Source: Mammaliicoccus lentus
GTDB taxonomy: Bacteria; Bacillota; Bacilli; Staphylococcales; Staphylococcaceae
Assembly (NCBI RefSeq): GCF_002902755.1
Contig: NZ_PPRS01000022.1
Location: 1 to 64,000, forward strand
Reading direction: 5' to 3'
Length of the DNA: 64,000 nt
The stretch's first letter is position 1. Every line of letters begins with the position of its first letter. Below the pieces are notes generated by a model, which worked only from the letters and a program-made list of their open reading frames with translations, was not told the origin of the DNA and did not search any database. The translations under genes were made by a program, and so were the position numbers. Of the stretch, positions 29,371 through 40,000 are shown one piece after another.

Positions 29371-29949
29371 ATGACATTTGTTGTTATTATACTTAGCTAC
29401 TTGATTGGATGTTTCCCAAGTGGCCTCGTGTTAGGTAAATTATTTTATAAAAAAGATATCAGAAATTTTGGAAGTGGCAATTTAGGTGCTACTAATACTT
29501 TTAGAGTATTAGGTAAAAAAGCTGGATTTATCGTAATGTTTTTAGATATTTTCAAGGGATTCATTGTAGTTTTCTTCCCAATATGGTTTAATTTAGATAT
29601 TCCTAGTATTTTTATAGGAATGTGTGCCGTTGTCGGTCACGTATTCCCAGTGTTCTTGAAATTCCGTGGTGGTAAAGCAGTAGCAACAAGTGCTGGTGCA
29701 GTATTGGGTGTTCATCCGATATTACTCATCGTGCTTGCAATTATATTCTTTGCTATATTATTCCTAACTAAATATGTATCATTATCTAGTATGGTTGCAG
29801 CGACGTTTTGTGTTATAGGTGCAATTATAATAGGCGATATACCATTTTTAGTTATTTCAATCGCGATATTCATCATATTATTTGTAAGACATCGATCAAA
29901 TATCGTGCGCATATTTAAAGGGGATGAACCAAAAATCAAATGGATGTAA
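29371..29949 (+). CDS. plsY: Acyl-phosphate glycerol-3-phosphate acyltransferase
   Basis: This 192-residue protein has about five membrane segments and transfers the acyl group of acyl phosphate to sn-glycerol-3-phosphate, the first step of phospholipid synthesis. The three family motifs are present: [39 protein letters not shown] (membrane-edge motif) and a C-terminal [16 protein letters not shown]. It is divergent from parE. The HesB-like gene starts 13 bases after its stop codon, so the two are probably one transcript. Confidence 0.97.
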   Translation: MTFVVIILSYLIGCFPSGLVLGKLFYKKDIRNFGSGNLGATNTFRVLGKKAGFIVMFLDIFKGFIVVFFPIWFNLDIPSIFIGMCAVVGHVFPVFLKFRGGKAVATSAGAVLGVHPILLIVLAIIFFAILFLTKYVSLSSMVAATFCVIGAIIIGDIPFLVISIAIFIILFVRHRSNIVRIFKGDEPKIKWM

Positions 29950-29962
29950 AGGAGAATGCACT

Positions 29963-30262
29963 ATGAATTTAGAAATTACAGATAAAGCAGTTGAATGGTT
30001 TAAAAATGAATTAGAATTCAATGAAGACCAAGCGTTAAGAATATTCGTGCGTTATGGCGGTGAATTTCAACTCAAGCAAGGTTTTTCACCTGCATTCACT
30101 GTAGAACCTTTAAATTCATCTGAAGTTGGGTTTAAAGACGAAAAAGATAACCTTCCATTCTTTATTGACGAAAAAGATTTATGGTACTTTGAAGATAATG
30201 ATTTACTTATCGATTTAAATGATAACGAAGAAATTAAATACGAAGCTAAAACTTCAAAATAA
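29963..30262 (+). CDS. HesB/YneR-like protein without cysteines
   Basis: This 99-residue protein has the HesB/IscA-like fold pattern (MNLEITDKAVEWFKNELE, then RIFVRYGGEFQLKQGFSPAF). Classical A-type scaffolds bind iron-sulfur clusters through three Cys; here there is no Cys at all, as in the YneR subgroup of Firmicutes. It probably does not carry a cluster and its role is unknown. I chose ATG 29963 after AAAGGAG; the longer version starting at 29924 would overlap plsY. It closely follows plsY and precedes a bidirectional terminator. Confidence 0.85.
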   Translation: MNLEITDKAVEWFKNELEFNEDQALRIFVRYGGEFQLKQGFSPAFTVEPLNSSEVGFKDEKDNLPFFIDEKDLWYFEDNDLLIDLNDNEEIKYEAKTSK

Positions 30263-30272
30263 ACTATAAAAC

Positions 30273-30310
30273 AAGCAGATAAACGTCGCTTTAAGGCGAT
30301 TTATCTGCTT
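30273..30310. terminator. Bidirectional terminator
   Basis: AAGCAGATAAA pairs with TTTATCTGCTT, with an inner GC/GC pair. It separates the HesB-like gene from the convergent thioesterase gene. Confidence 0.88.
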
Positions 30311-30317
30311 TTATTTT

Positions 30318-30764
30318 TTATAATTTTCGATCAATACCTTGTTCTGTTTCTTCTTTAATTTTTAAGTAAGCTTCATGCCATTCTGGGAAGCTTTTATCTA
30401 ATCTAATTGGTCTATTTGTACCTTTTTTCAAACAAACATGCGTTGTTGAACCTGTACTCACAATTTCCCCATCTTCATTCAATATTTCGTATGAATAAAT
30501 TGACCTAATTGGTGAATAATGCGATATCCACGTTTTAATGATAACTCTCTCAGGATATGTAATAGATTTTTTATATTTAATATTTAAATCGACTACTGGT
30601 GAGATGATACCTGCCTCTTCCATATCTGCATAGCTGAAGCCAGCTTTGTAAATATAATCTGTACGTGCAACTTCTAACCAAATTGCGTAATTTGCATGAT
30701 ATACGACGCCCATTTTGTCTGTTTCTGCATAACGTACATCTATTGGTGTTTCACTATAAATCAT
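30318..30764 (-). CDS. Acyl-CoA thioesterase, 4HBT (hotdog) fold
   Basis: This 148-residue protein has the hotdog-fold thioesterase layout. The catalytic segment is VRYAETDKMGVVYHANYAIW near residues 10-30, with the Asp that is typical of 4-hydroxybenzoyl-CoA-type thioesterases. It should hydrolyse a fatty acyl-CoA or acyl-ACP, and the substrate is not predictable. B. subtilis has a relative (YneP) near the same conserved neighbours. It lies downstream of acnA's terminator on the minus strand side and is transcribed alone. Confidence 0.88.
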   Translation of the reverse strand: MIYSETPIDVRYAETDKMGVVYHANYAIWLEVARTDYIYKAGFSYADMEEAGIISPVVDLNIKYKKSITYPERVIIKTWISHYSPIRSIYSYEILNEDGEIVSTGSTTHVCLKKGTNRPIRLDKSFPEWHEAYLKIKEETEQGIDRKL

Positions 30765-30816
30765 TTTGTATAATCCCTCTTTCTAAATCGCTATCCCTAA
30801 TATCATAACATATATA

Positions 30817-30856
30817 AAACGAGTCTGAGACATAAATGAATGTCTCAGACTCGTTT
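30817..30856 (-). terminator. Terminator of acnA (GACAT-type hairpin)
   Basis: AAACGAGTCTGAGACAT pairs with ATGTCTCAGACTCGTTT, a nearly perfect 17-bp stem. It lies directly after the acnA stop codon. Confidence 0.9.
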
Positions 30857-30864
30857 TTCTGAGT

Positions 30865-33570
30865 TTAAGCTAATTTATTTCTTAATACCATTTGTAGAAT
30901 ACCACCGTGTCTATAGTAGTCAATTTCTACTTCTGAGTCGAAACGAGCTAACGCTTCAAATTCAGTGACTTTACCGTCTTCATCAGTAGCTGTTACTTTC
31001 AGGATATCACGAGGTTTTACACCTTCGTGTAAGTCTACTGAAATAGATTCTCTACCAGTTAAACCTAAGCTATCAGCTGATTCGCCTTCTTTAAATTGTA
31101 ATGGTAATACACCCATCATAACTAAGTTTGAACGGTGAATACGTTCATAACTTTGAGCGATAACTGTTTTAACGCCTAGTAAGTTAGTACCTTTAGCAGC
31201 CCAGTCACGTGATGAACCCATACCATAGTCGTTTCCTGCTAACACACATAAGCCGATACCATTCTCTTGATATTTCATTGAAGCATCATAGATAGGCATG
31301 ATTTCTTCTGTTGGCCAATATGTTGTAAAGCCACCTTCAGTACCTGGAGCTAATTGGTTCTTGATACGAATGTTAGCAAATGTACCTCTCATCATTACTT
31401 CGTGGTTACCACGACGAGAACCGTATGAGTTGAAGTCTCTAATTGCTACACCATGATCTTGAAGGTATTTACCTGCTGGTGTATCTTTACCGATTGCACC
31501 TGCTGGAGAAATATGGTCAGTTGTTACTGAATCACCAAATTTAGCCATAACCCTTAAATCTTTTAGAGGTTTAATATCAGCTGGTACAGTTGATAAACCT
31601 TCGAAGAATGTTGGGTTTTGGATATATGTTGATTCTGGATCGAAATCATACAATGGTTGATCTGTTGTTTCAATTTGATTCCATACTTCGTTTGATTCAA
31701 ATACTGTTTTATATTCTTCACGGAATAATTCAGGTGTTACAACTGAAAGTACAGTATCTCTTACTTCTTCAATTGATGGCCAGATTTCTTCTAAGTAAAC
31801 ATCTTTACTATCTTTATCTTTACCGATTGGATCATGTTGTAAATCGATATTCACAGTACCTGCTAAAGCATAAGCTACTACTAATTGTGGTGATGCTAAG
31901 TAGTTTGCTTTAACTAACGGATGAATACGTCCTTCGAAGTTACGGTTACCAGATAATACTGAAGTAACAAGTAAATCTTCATCTGCAATTGCTTTTTCAA
32001 TTTCAGGTAATAAAGGACCAGAGTTACCGATACAAGTCGTACAACCGTAACCAACTAGATTAAATCCTAATTCGTTTAGATAATCTTGTAAACCAGCATC
32101 TCTTAAGTATCCAGTAACTACTTTTGAACCTGGAGCTAGAGATGTCTTAACGTATGGAGGAACTTTTAACCCTTTTTCGATTGCTTTTTTAGCAACAAGT
32201 CCAGCACCTAACATTACGTATGGGTTTGAAGTGTTTGTACAAGAAGTGATAGCAGCAATAGCTAAATCACCAGTTGTCATAGTAGTCTTCGTACCATCAT
32301 CTAGTTCGATATCTACAGTTTTATCAAATTCAGATTCATCAAAGCCGTGACCTTGGTTACCTGCTGGAGCAGTTACTGAATCTACGAATGATTTTTTCAT
32401 ATCGCTTAATTTAATTAAGTCTTGAGGACGTTTAGGTCCTGATAATGAAGCTTCAACTGTAGCTAAGTCTAAGTCAACAACATCAGTATATGTTGGATCA
32501 ACTTTTTCAGCTTTGAAGAACATATTATTTTCTTTTAAGTATTTTTCTACTACTTGAACTTGTTCTTCTGTACGGCCAGTCAAACGTAAATAGCTTAGAG
32601 ATTCTTCATCTACTGGGAAGAAACCACAAGTCGCACCATATTCAGGCGCCATGTTTGCGATAGTAGCTCTATCTGCTAGTGGTAATTTTTCTACACCAGG
32701 ACCAAAGAATTCAACGAATTTACCTACAACGCCTTTTTTACGTAACTCTTCAGTAACACGTAATGCTAAGTCAGTTGCAGTTGTTCCTTGTGGAAGTTCG
32801 TTCGTTAATTTAACACCTATAACGTCAGGTACCGGGAAGTAAGATGGTTGACCAAGCATACCAGCTTCAGCTTCAATACCACCAACACCCCAACCTAGAA
32901 CACCTATACCATTGATCATAGTTGTATGAGAGTCAGTACCAACTAAAGTATCTGGGTAAGTCACTAATTCATTTTCTTCTTCTCTAATGTGCACGACGCT
33001 TGCTAAGTACTCCAAGTTTACTTGGTGAACAATACCTGTTGCAGGTGGTACAGCACGATAGTTATCGAACGATTTAGTAGCCCAATGTAAGAATTGGTAA
33101 CGTTCAATGTTACGTTCAAATTCTAATTTCATGTTCATTTCTAAAGAAGATGGTAAAGCGTAACTATCTACTTGAACTGAGTGGTCAATAACTAAATCAA
33201 CAGGAACTTCTGGATTAATTTTAGATACATCTCCACCTACATCATCCATTGCTTTACGTAAAGAAGCTAAATCTACAACTGCTGGAACACCAGTGAAATC
33301 TTGAAGGATTACACGTGATGGTTTGAATGGTACTTCAGCATCTGCATCATTTGATTTACCCCATTTAGCTAAATTCATAATGTGTTCTTCTTTAATAACA
33401 TGTCCGTCATACTGTCTTAAAACTGATTCTAATAATACGCGGATAGAATATGGTAAATTATCAACATTAGTAAGACCTAATTCATCTAATGTATTTAAGC
33501 TGTAGAACGTATAATTTTTACCGTTCAATTCAAAAGACTTTTTAGCTTGTTCTTTTAAACTTGAGCTCAT
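30865..33570 (-). CDS. acnA: Aconitate hydratase
   Basis: This 901-residue enzyme interconverts citrate and isocitrate in the TCA cycle. The [4Fe-4S] cluster ligands are Cys444 in [10 protein letters not shown] and Cys510 and Cys513 in [10 protein letters not shown]. The C-terminal swivel domain includes [13 protein letters not shown] and [17 protein letters not shown] start at ATG 33570 (MSSSLKEQ), 15 bases after AAAGGGGG; an earlier ATG at 33600 lies before that site and adds an unrelated segment. It is a single-gene unit with its own promoter and terminator. A Fur-like sequence lies upstream. Confidence 0.98.
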   Translation of the reverse strand: MSSSLKEQAKKSFELNGKNYTFYSLNTLDELGLTNVDNLPYSIRVLLESVLRQYDGHVIKEEHIMNLAKWGKSNDADAEVPFKPSRVILQDFTGVPAVVDLASLRKAMDDVGGDVSKINPEVPVDLVIDHSVQVDSYALPSSLEMNMKLEFERNIERYQFLHWATKSFDNYRAVPPATGIVHQVNLEYLASVVHIREEENELVTYPDTLVGTDSHTTMINGIGVLGWGVGGIEAEAGMLGQPSYFPVPDVIGVKLTNELPQGTTATDLALRVTEELRKKGVVGKFVEFFGPGVEKLPLADRATIANMAPEYGATCGFFPVDEESLSYLRLTGRTEEQVQVVEKYLKENNMFFKAEKVDPTYTDVVDLDLATVEASLSGPKRPQDLIKLSDMKKSFVDSVTAPAGNQGHGFDESEFDKTVDIELDDGTKTTMTTGDLAIAAITSCTNTSNPYVMLGAGLVAKKAIEKGLKVPPYVKTSLAPGSKVVTGYLRDAGLQDYLNELGFNLVGYGCTTCIGNSGPLLPEIEKAIADEDLLVTSVLSGNRNFEGRIHPLVKANYLASPQLVVAYALAGTVNIDLQHDPIGKDKDSKDVYLEEIWPSIEEVRDTVLSVVTPELFREEYKTVFESNEVWNQIETTDQPLYDFDPESTYIQNPTFFEGLSTVPADIKPLKDLRVMAKFGDSVTTDHISPAGAIGKDTPAGKYLQDHGVAIRDFNSYGSRRGNHEVMMRGTFANIRIKNQLAPGTEGGFTTYWPTEEIMPIYDASMKYQENGIGLCVLAGNDYGMGSSRDWAAKGTNLLGVKTVIAQSYERIHRSNLVMMGVLPLQFKEGESADSLGLTGRESISVDLHEGVKPRDILKVTATDEDGKVTEFEALARFDSEVEIDYYRHGGILQMVLRNKLA

Positions 33571-33615
33571 TTTTTGTTCCCCCTTTAATTTGTACATCAA
33601 AATGATTCATATACA

Positions 33616-33644
33616 ATTGTATAATCAAAACTTAGGTAAAACAA
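33616..33644 (-). promoter_or_regulatory. acnA promoter
   Basis: On the minus strand TTGTTT (33639-33644) and TACAAT (33616-33621) are separated by 17 bases. They lie about 45-75 bases upstream of the acnA start codon. Confidence 0.6.
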
Positions 33645-33748
33645 CACTTTCACCCTAAAAATCATTATATTTACCATTCAAGTTTTTGATACGCAACCAT
33701 AAGTTTTACTTATGCATAATAGTTTATACATAAAAATTAGTTATTAAA

Positions 33749-33763
33749 TGAGAATGATTATCA
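33749..33763. promoter_or_regulatory. Fur/PerR-like box upstream of acnA
   Basis: TGAGAATGATTATCA matches the 7-1-7 Fur-family box TGATAATNATTATCA at all but one fixed position. It is about 105 bases upstream of the predicted acnA -35 and overlaps another possible -35 (TTGATA, minus strand). Which regulator uses it, if any, is open. Confidence 0.55.
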
Positions 33764-33811
33764 ACTCTTTACGAAATTTATTTTAGAAATAATATAATTT
33801 TTATAATAAAA

Positions 33812-33856
33812 AAACACCTATCAAATAATCACTAATGTGAAATTTGATAGGCGTTT
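33812..33856. terminator. Terminator of the BCCT carrier gene
   Basis: AACACCTATCAAAT pairs with ATTTGATAGGCGTT, with T and A runs on both sides. It ends the minus-strand transcript of the carrier before acnA. Confidence 0.88.
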
Positions 33857-33864
33857 TTAATTGA

Positions 33865-35490
33865 TTAGTCTTCTAATTCTCTTTCTAATCTTCTTTGTTC
33901 TTTTAACTCTTGTTCGTATTCACGTTTTGATTTTTCAACGTATTCTTTCATACGATGTTTATTTGGTGTAATAGATAAACCAAGGTATTTACGTTCTTGG
34001 TTAGCATCTTTGTAAAACGCTATAATCATCATAATTATGATGAAACTAAATGGAAACGCGGATATTATGGCGGCTGATTGCAATGCGCCTAACCCAGTGT
34101 CACCACCAGAGAATAGCAACACAAATGCGATTAATGATTGAGCTACACCCCAAACAATTTTAATTCTACCAGCTGGCTCTAATGAACCATAAGTTGTTTG
34201 CATACCTAAAACGAATGTAGCTGAATCGGCTGAAGTAATAAAGAATATACAAATTAATGCCAAGGAAACAAGCGACAAAAGCATGCCCATAGGCAATTCA
34301 TTAAATACTCCAAACAATTGTGTTTCAGTTGTCATTTTAAATATTTCAGGTGTTTTCTTACCAACTTCAATACCTGTAACTCCAAATACACTGAACCAAA
34401 TGAAGCTGACGATTGTTGGTACTAACATAACGCCTAAAATAAATTCACGAATTGAACGTCCACGAGATACACGTGCTATGAATATACCTACGAATGGACT
34501 CCAACTCATCCACCAGCCCCAATAATAAAGTGTCCAATCATTTAACCACGCACTCTTTTGCTCATTTAATGGTGCAATATCGAAACCATTAAATAAGAAA
34601 CTATCAAATAGAGCTCCAGTTGATGATGTAAACATATTTAAAATTAAAATAGTAGGACCGATAATTAAAGTAACAATAAGTAATATACTTGCTAAAATAA
34701 GGTTTAAATTACTTAAATATTGAATACCTTTACTTAGACCACTCCATGCACTTGCAAGGAATAAGACAGTTACAATAATGATGATAACACCTTGCACTAC
34801 GATATTGTTTGGAACACCGAATAAGTATTCTAAACCACCATTAATTTGTAAAGCACCCATACCTAGTGAAACAGCAACCCCTACTACTGTAGCGAATACT
34901 GATAACACATCTATAAATGTTCCGATTGGCCCATCTACTTTGTCACCTAATAAAGGTCTAAGCGTTTTAGATAATAGACCTGGCTCACCTTTTCTAAACT
35001 GAGCATAAGCTAACGCTAATGCTACTACTCCATAAATTGCCCATGCATGAAAGCCCCAATGTAAAAATGTAGATCTCATTGATTCTGTCATTGCAGCTTT
35101 ACTTTCCGGACTAGCTGTTGGTGGTGAGATAAAGTGTGACATAGGTTCAGCAGCACCATAGAATACTAAACCGATACCCATACCAGCACTAAATAACATA
35201 GTAAACCATGAAATTGTATTAAATTCAGGTTTATCTTGTGGTTTACCTAATTTCAGTTTACCTATTGGGCTAAAAATAATAAATACACAGAAAAATACCA
35301 TCAATATAGTAATAATCATATAATACCAACCAAAGTATTTAGATATCCAAGCACTGATATCAGCAGTTATACCGCCAAATTGAGTTGGAAAAATAGCACC
35401 GAGTGCTACGATAATTCCTACTACTATTGCACTAAATGTAAACACATTTGATATTTTTCTACCATTTGGATATTTATGTACGTTCGACAT
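33865..35490 (-). CDS. opuD: Glycine betaine/choline-type BCCT transporter (OpuD-like)
   Basis: This 541-residue membrane protein has twelve hydrophobic segments and the BCCT family features GMGIGLVFYGAAEPMSHF and WTLYYWGWWMSWSPFVGIFI, the Trp-rich stretch that forms the betaine-binding cage. It imports glycine betaine or a related osmoprotectant with Na+. The C-terminal tail (about 490-541) is highly charged, as in osmosensing members. In S. aureus the same position carries opuD2. It lies divergently from mscL, which fits an osmotic stress neighbourhood: uptake on upshift and release on downshift. Confidence 0.95.
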   Translation of the reverse strand: MSNVHKYPNGRKISNVFTFSAIVVGIIVALGAIFPTQFGGITADISAWISKYFGWYYMIITILMVFFCVFIIFSPIGKLKLGKPQDKPEFNTISWFTMLFSAGMGIGLVFYGAAEPMSHFISPPTASPESKAAMTESMRSTFLHWGFHAWAIYGVVALALAYAQFRKGEPGLLSKTLRPLLGDKVDGPIGTFIDVLSVFATVVGVAVSLGMGALQINGGLEYLFGVPNNIVVQGVIIIIVTVLFLASAWSGLSKGIQYLSNLNLILASILLIVTLIIGPTILILNMFTSSTGALFDSFLFNGFDIAPLNEQKSAWLNDWTLYYWGWWMSWSPFVGIFIARVSRGRSIREFILGVMLVPTIVSFIWFSVFGVTGIEVGKKTPEIFKMTTETQLFGVFNELPMGMLLSLVSLALICIFFITSADSATFVLGMQTTYGSLEPAGRIKIVWGVAQSLIAFVLLFSGGDTGLGALQSAAIISAFPFSFIIIMMIIAFYKDANQERKYLGLSITPNKHRMKEYVEKSKREYEQELKEQRRLERELED

Positions 35491-35685
35491 CGCACTACTC
35501 CTTTCAAATACAAACTCATAATTGTTTATTCCCGTTTAAATTATTTTTAACCTAATAAATTTAAAAAATAATTTTAACAAAACAGCAACTTCAATACTTT
35601 ACCAAATATCAAGTTTTAAATCAAATTCACTATTTCAATTTTTGCGTGTTTAAGGTATTATTATGACGACGAGGAGGTGTTTAAT

Positions 35686-36045
35686 ATGTCATTATTAAAA
35701 GAATTTAAAGATTTTGCTTTACAAGGTAATGTTTTAGATTTAGCAATCGCCGTTGTTATTGGTGCAGCCTTTAACAAAATTGTTACATCTTTAGTAGAGA
35801 ACGTAATCATGCCATTAATTGGTCTTATTTTTGGTGAAGTAGACTTTGCTGAAAAATGGTCATTAATGGGTATTAAGTACGGTTTATTTATTCAATCGAT
35901 TATTGATTTTATAATCGTGGCATTCGCTTTATTCATCTTTATTAAAATTGCAAATACTGTTATGAGAAAAGGTGAAGAAGAGGAAGAAATCGACGAACAA
36001 ACTGTATTACTTACAGAAATTCGCGACGCTTTACGTGAAAAGTAA
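35686..36045 (+). CDS. mscL: Large-conductance mechanosensitive channel
   Basis: This 119-residue protein forms a pentameric pore that opens at high membrane tension and releases solutes during osmotic downshock. It has two membrane segments and the pore-lining motif [20 protein letters not shown] in segment 1. Length agrees with S. aureus MscL (120). I chose ATG 35686, which has GAGGAGGTG just before it; the GTG at 35677 is part of that ribosome binding site. It is divergent from the osmoprotectant carrier. Confidence 0.97.
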   Translation: MSLLKEFKDFALQGNVLDLAIAVVIGAAFNKIVTSLVENVIMPLIGLIFGEVDFAEKWSLMGIKYGLFIQSIIDFIIVAFALFIFIKIANTVMRKGEEEEEIDEQTVLLTEIRDALREK

Positions 36046-36063
36046 GTTTTACATATACCATTT

Positions 36064-36097
36064 GAGGCTGAGACCATTTTTATTGTGTCTCAGCCTC
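36064..36097. terminator. Terminator of mscL (GACAT-type hairpin)
   Basis: GAGGCTGAGAC pairs with GTGTCTCAGCCTC around an A/T-rich loop, followed by a T-rich run. It precedes the 40-bp array. Confidence 0.8.
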
Positions 36098-36120
36098 TTC
36101 TTTATTTCCTTTTCTTACAA

Positions 36121-36300
36121 AACGTGTCAATAACACTACTCTTGTTGTCACTTCTCTTCAAACGTGTCAATAACGCTATCCTTGTTGTCAGTTCTCTCAA
36201 AACGTGTCAATAACGCTATCCTTGTTGTCAGTTCTCTCAAAACGTGTCAATAACACTACTCTTGTTGTCACTTCTCTCAAAACGTGTCAATAACGTTATC
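36121..36300. repeat. Tandem 40-bp repeats, five copies
   Basis: AACGTGTCAATAAC starts at 36121, 36161, 36201, 36241 and 36281, an exact 40-bp period; the last copy is partial. Within a unit GTGTCAATAA can pair with TTGTTGTCAC over about nine bases with one mismatch and a wobble, so the copies can form hairpins. Copies 1 and 4 (CACTACTC) differ from 2 and 3 (CGCTATCC) in the loop. The array fills the gap between mscL and the Sco gene; no gene is visible from 36046 to 36381. Confidence 0.92.
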
Positions 36301-36326
36301 CTTCAATTTATAGATTCCAAAAATAA

Positions 36327-36366
36327 AAACCCCTAAATCTTAATATTACTAACGATTTAGGGGTTT
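36327..36366. terminator. Bidirectional terminator
   Basis: AAACCCCTAAATC pairs with GATTTAGGGGTTT. It lies just downstream of the Sco gene stop codon on the minus strand. Confidence 0.9.
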
Positions 36367-36381
36367 ATTTAAATATGAACT

Positions 36382-37002
36382 TTAATCTTCAATTGGGCCT
36401 TCTTCAACTAATGTCTTAACATCAGCTACGATTTCTGATTTAGGGAATTTCTTATCCCCAGCATCTTGACCACTATATGTTTTAATAATTTTTCCATTCT
36501 GATCAACTAAATAGAAACTTGTACCGTGTGTTACTTGGTTACTACCTTTTGGTGGCGGCGCTACAATTGATTTAAAATTATCTTCTGCATATTGCTTAAT
36601 AAATTTAAAGTCATAATTCGTTACTAGGGTCCATTTTCCATCAGGTACATTATATTGTTTAATATAATCTTTTAATTTTTTAGGTGTATCGTTATCAGGA
36701 TCTACACTAAAACTGATTACGCCATAATCTTTCACACCATCTTTTTCTAATTGGTCAATTACTGTACTCATATTATATGTCATTGGTGGACAAACTGTTT
36801 CACAATCAGTAAATATAAAATCGGCTATGTATACTTTACCTTTCATATCTTTTTGTGAAAATTTATCGCCATTTTGATCAGTGACGTTAAAAGATTGCAA
36901 TTTGTTGCCATACTGACTCTCGGGTTCTATTGCATTGTTACTACAAGCACTAACTATCAAAATTATGGTAGCGAGTAAGCCAATAAATATTCCCTTTTTC
37001 AT
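36382..37002 (-). CDS. SCO1/SenC-family lipoprotein
   Basis: This 206-residue protein begins with a lipoprotein signal (LIVSAC, lipid anchor on Cys20). The thioredoxin-like domain keeps the copper site CETVC (Cys67 and Cys71) and the third ligand His159 in QVTHGTSF. Sco proteins deliver copper to, or reduce the CuA site of, cytochrome oxidase outside the cell membrane. No oxidase genes are nearby in this window. It is transcribed alone, downstream of nothing in the same direction except sbcC. Confidence 0.93.
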   Translation of the reverse strand: MKKGIFIGLLATIILIVSACSNNAIEPESQYGNKLQSFNVTDQNGDKFSQKDMKGKVYIADFIFTDCETVCPPMTYNMSTVIDQLEKDGVKDYGVISFSVDPDNDTPKKLKDYIKQYNVPDGKWTLVTNYDFKFIKQYAEDNFKSIVAPPPKGSNQVTHGTSFYLVDQNGKIIKTYSGQDAGDKKFPKSEIVADVKTLVEEGPIED

Positions 37003-37099
37003 CTAAACACTCCCAAAATTTGCTATTAATTAAAATATATCAAATTAAATTTACAACTTAAACACATATTTTCATTAATTTATGTCTTTGCTGTGTCTT

Positions 37100-40000
37100 T
37101 TAGTTAACCGTAAAAGAGGTTGTGCTTAAAAATCCATTTTTATTTACATTTAAAATGGTTGGGATTCTAGTTTTTAATTCTGAAACGTGGGAAATGATGC
37201 CTACTAACCTTCCAGACATTTGTATATTGACGAGTGTATCCAGCGCTGTTTCTAATGTTTCTGCATCTAACGTTCCAAATCCTTCATCTATAAACATTGA
37301 TTCTAAGTGCACAGCACCCGCTTCTTGCTGCACTATATTAGATAATCCTATTGCTAAAGATAGTGACGCTTGGAACGTTTCTCCACCTGATAACGACGTT
37401 ATATGTCTCGTTCTATTAGAAAATCTATCGAACACTTCTATTTCTAATCCGCTTAACCCCATAGACTTTTCTTTTTTACGTACAAGTTGATAACGATTGT
37501 TGGTCATTTTAACAAATTGTTGATTTGCGCTATCTAATATATGGTTTAAATAGTAAATGAGTACGTAGTTTTCTAATGACAATTTCTCACTATTCTTACC
37601 GTTCATCACTCTAGATAGTTCAATCATTTCTTCTTGTTCTTGTAAATCTCGTTCTATTTTGGCTATTATCTTTTGAATAGCGTCTCGTTTGTCTTTATTT
37701 TGATCAACTTTTAATTGTAATTGTGTGTTTAATTTCGTCATTTCTGCTTCTAATTCTTTAGCAGCATTTAATTGAGAAATGATGTCTTCTAAATTTGGTA
37801 CATCACAATCTTTAACTTTTTCAGTTAATTCTTTTACATCCGCTTCTAACTTAATATATTTCTTATCAAATTCTGTTACTTCAACTTCATACTCATCAAT
37901 TTTATTCACACTTAATATAAGTTTATCTAATTGTTCGTATGACTCTATTTGTTGCTTATCCATTTCACTTTCTAAATATGACTTAATAGATGCTACTTGT
38001 TCTTCAAGCATTTGCCTTCTTTCGCTAATAGAACTTAGTTTGTTCTCTATTTGATACAACTTCTCTTTATATTCATTTACTCGAGACTGTAATGTTTCTA
38101 ATTCTTGATCATAACTTTTAATTTCATTTTCAAACGATTTAAATTGTTTACTAAAGTCTTCTATAGATTCAAATTGAGTTTCTTTATTAAAATAATCCAT
38201 GTTATGTTCATAATTCTTGATTTCATTTTGAATACTATTACTATTTATTTCATCTTGAGATAACTCTTTTTCTAAATCGTGCATTTCTTGTTTCATTTTT
38301 TGGCTACGTTGTCTACTATCTCTCAAGTCCGCAATTTCTTTTTGTATTTTTTCTAAATCATCGTTTACAGATTGTATTTTATCCGAAACTGATTCAATAT
38401 CATTTAATTTCTTAAGCTGTGATTCTGTATTGTTTTGTCTTTCCTTATATACGACAATATCATTAGAAATTTTTTGATGCATTAGTTTAATTTCATGCTG
38501 TTCTTCTTTTTCTTTTCTTAATGAATCAAAATCTATATCACCGTTTAAGTTCTCTATGTTGGAACCACATATAGGACAAGCATCACCTTCATGCACATGC
38601 TTTTGAATTTTCAGTATTTCATCTTCTACTGTTAACACTTCAAATGCATCTGACTCTTTCATACTTTGTTCAATATTCTTTTGTTGTTGTTCTAACTCAA
38701 CTAGTTTTGATTTAATTTCTTTCTGAGTTGAAATTAGTGTTTCCTTTTCTTGAAATTGATTTTGTATATTTTCTAATTGCTGTAATTCAAGTTTTAAAGA
38801 TTCTTGCTGTTTTAATTTATTTTGTTCTGCTTCATCATCTGCATTTATATTTTTTAAAGATTCTTGCATTGTTGTAATCGAATTTGTCTTCTGAGTTATC
38901 TCTTTTTTTAACTTCTCTAGTTGTTTTTTCGCTTCAGGTAAATGTTCTTTACTATCATAATACTGTTCTATGCTTGTATAGATATGATTTGTCTTATTAA
39001 TAAATGCTCTTTGCTTATTAATGTCCTCTTGGCTTTCAAGCTTTTTACTTAACTTGTTGTTATAAAATTCAAATTGACTGTGAACTTCTTGCTTTTCAGT
39101 TTTTAATTCTTCGTGTTGCTTCTCAGTTTCTTTCTTGTTAATTTGTTTCTCTTTTAACTGATTATACTGATGCGTAATATTTTGTACTGTTTTTAAATAA
39201 CTTAATTGTTCTCTTAAGTTATTAATATGCTCAACTTGTTCGTTAAGCATATTTAACTCATGTTGTTTTTCTTGTAATGTATCAAAGTTTTGTTTAATGA
39301 TCTTCTTTTCTTCATATTTCTTTTCTAAATTTTTAACAATTGTTTCTTGTTCTTTTAATTCTTTCAACTGATAGTCTAATTTTTCTTTACCTATTTCTTC
39401 ATACTGTACTAATGCATTTTCCACTTTCTTATAGCGATGGCCTTCTATATCTTTTAGTTCTTTTAATGTTTCATGATCGAAGTCATGTAAATCAGATAAG
39501 CATTGAGAAATTTGCTGATAATGACTTTCTATTAAAGCAATTTCTTTCTTCATCTCTTCTCCTAATTGTTCTTGCAATGCTTCGAAACGATCACTATCAA
39601 ATAATGTTCTTAAGATACTTCTCTTCTCTGTACTATTTGAAATTAAAAATTGCTTAAACTCCCCTTGAGGTAATATTAAAATTTGTCTAAATTGTTTAAC
39701 GTTCATATGCAATATATCATTCAAATATTGATTACTTTCATTTATCGTACTCGTCTGTAAAGACCATTCGCCGTCTACTTCTTTATACACTTCCACAGTA
39801 GAATTTGTTGGATTCTTATTTCCTTCTTTTATATATTTAATTGTTCTAACCACTAAATATGATTCATTTTTAATTTTAAATTCAAATTGCACTTTACTCG
39901 GTAATTTAGGATCTGCAAAGTGACTTCTTAAATCCACTTTATCTCTTGATTGGGTCGATGTCTCTCCATACAAAGCATATACCATAGCATCAAATATCAT

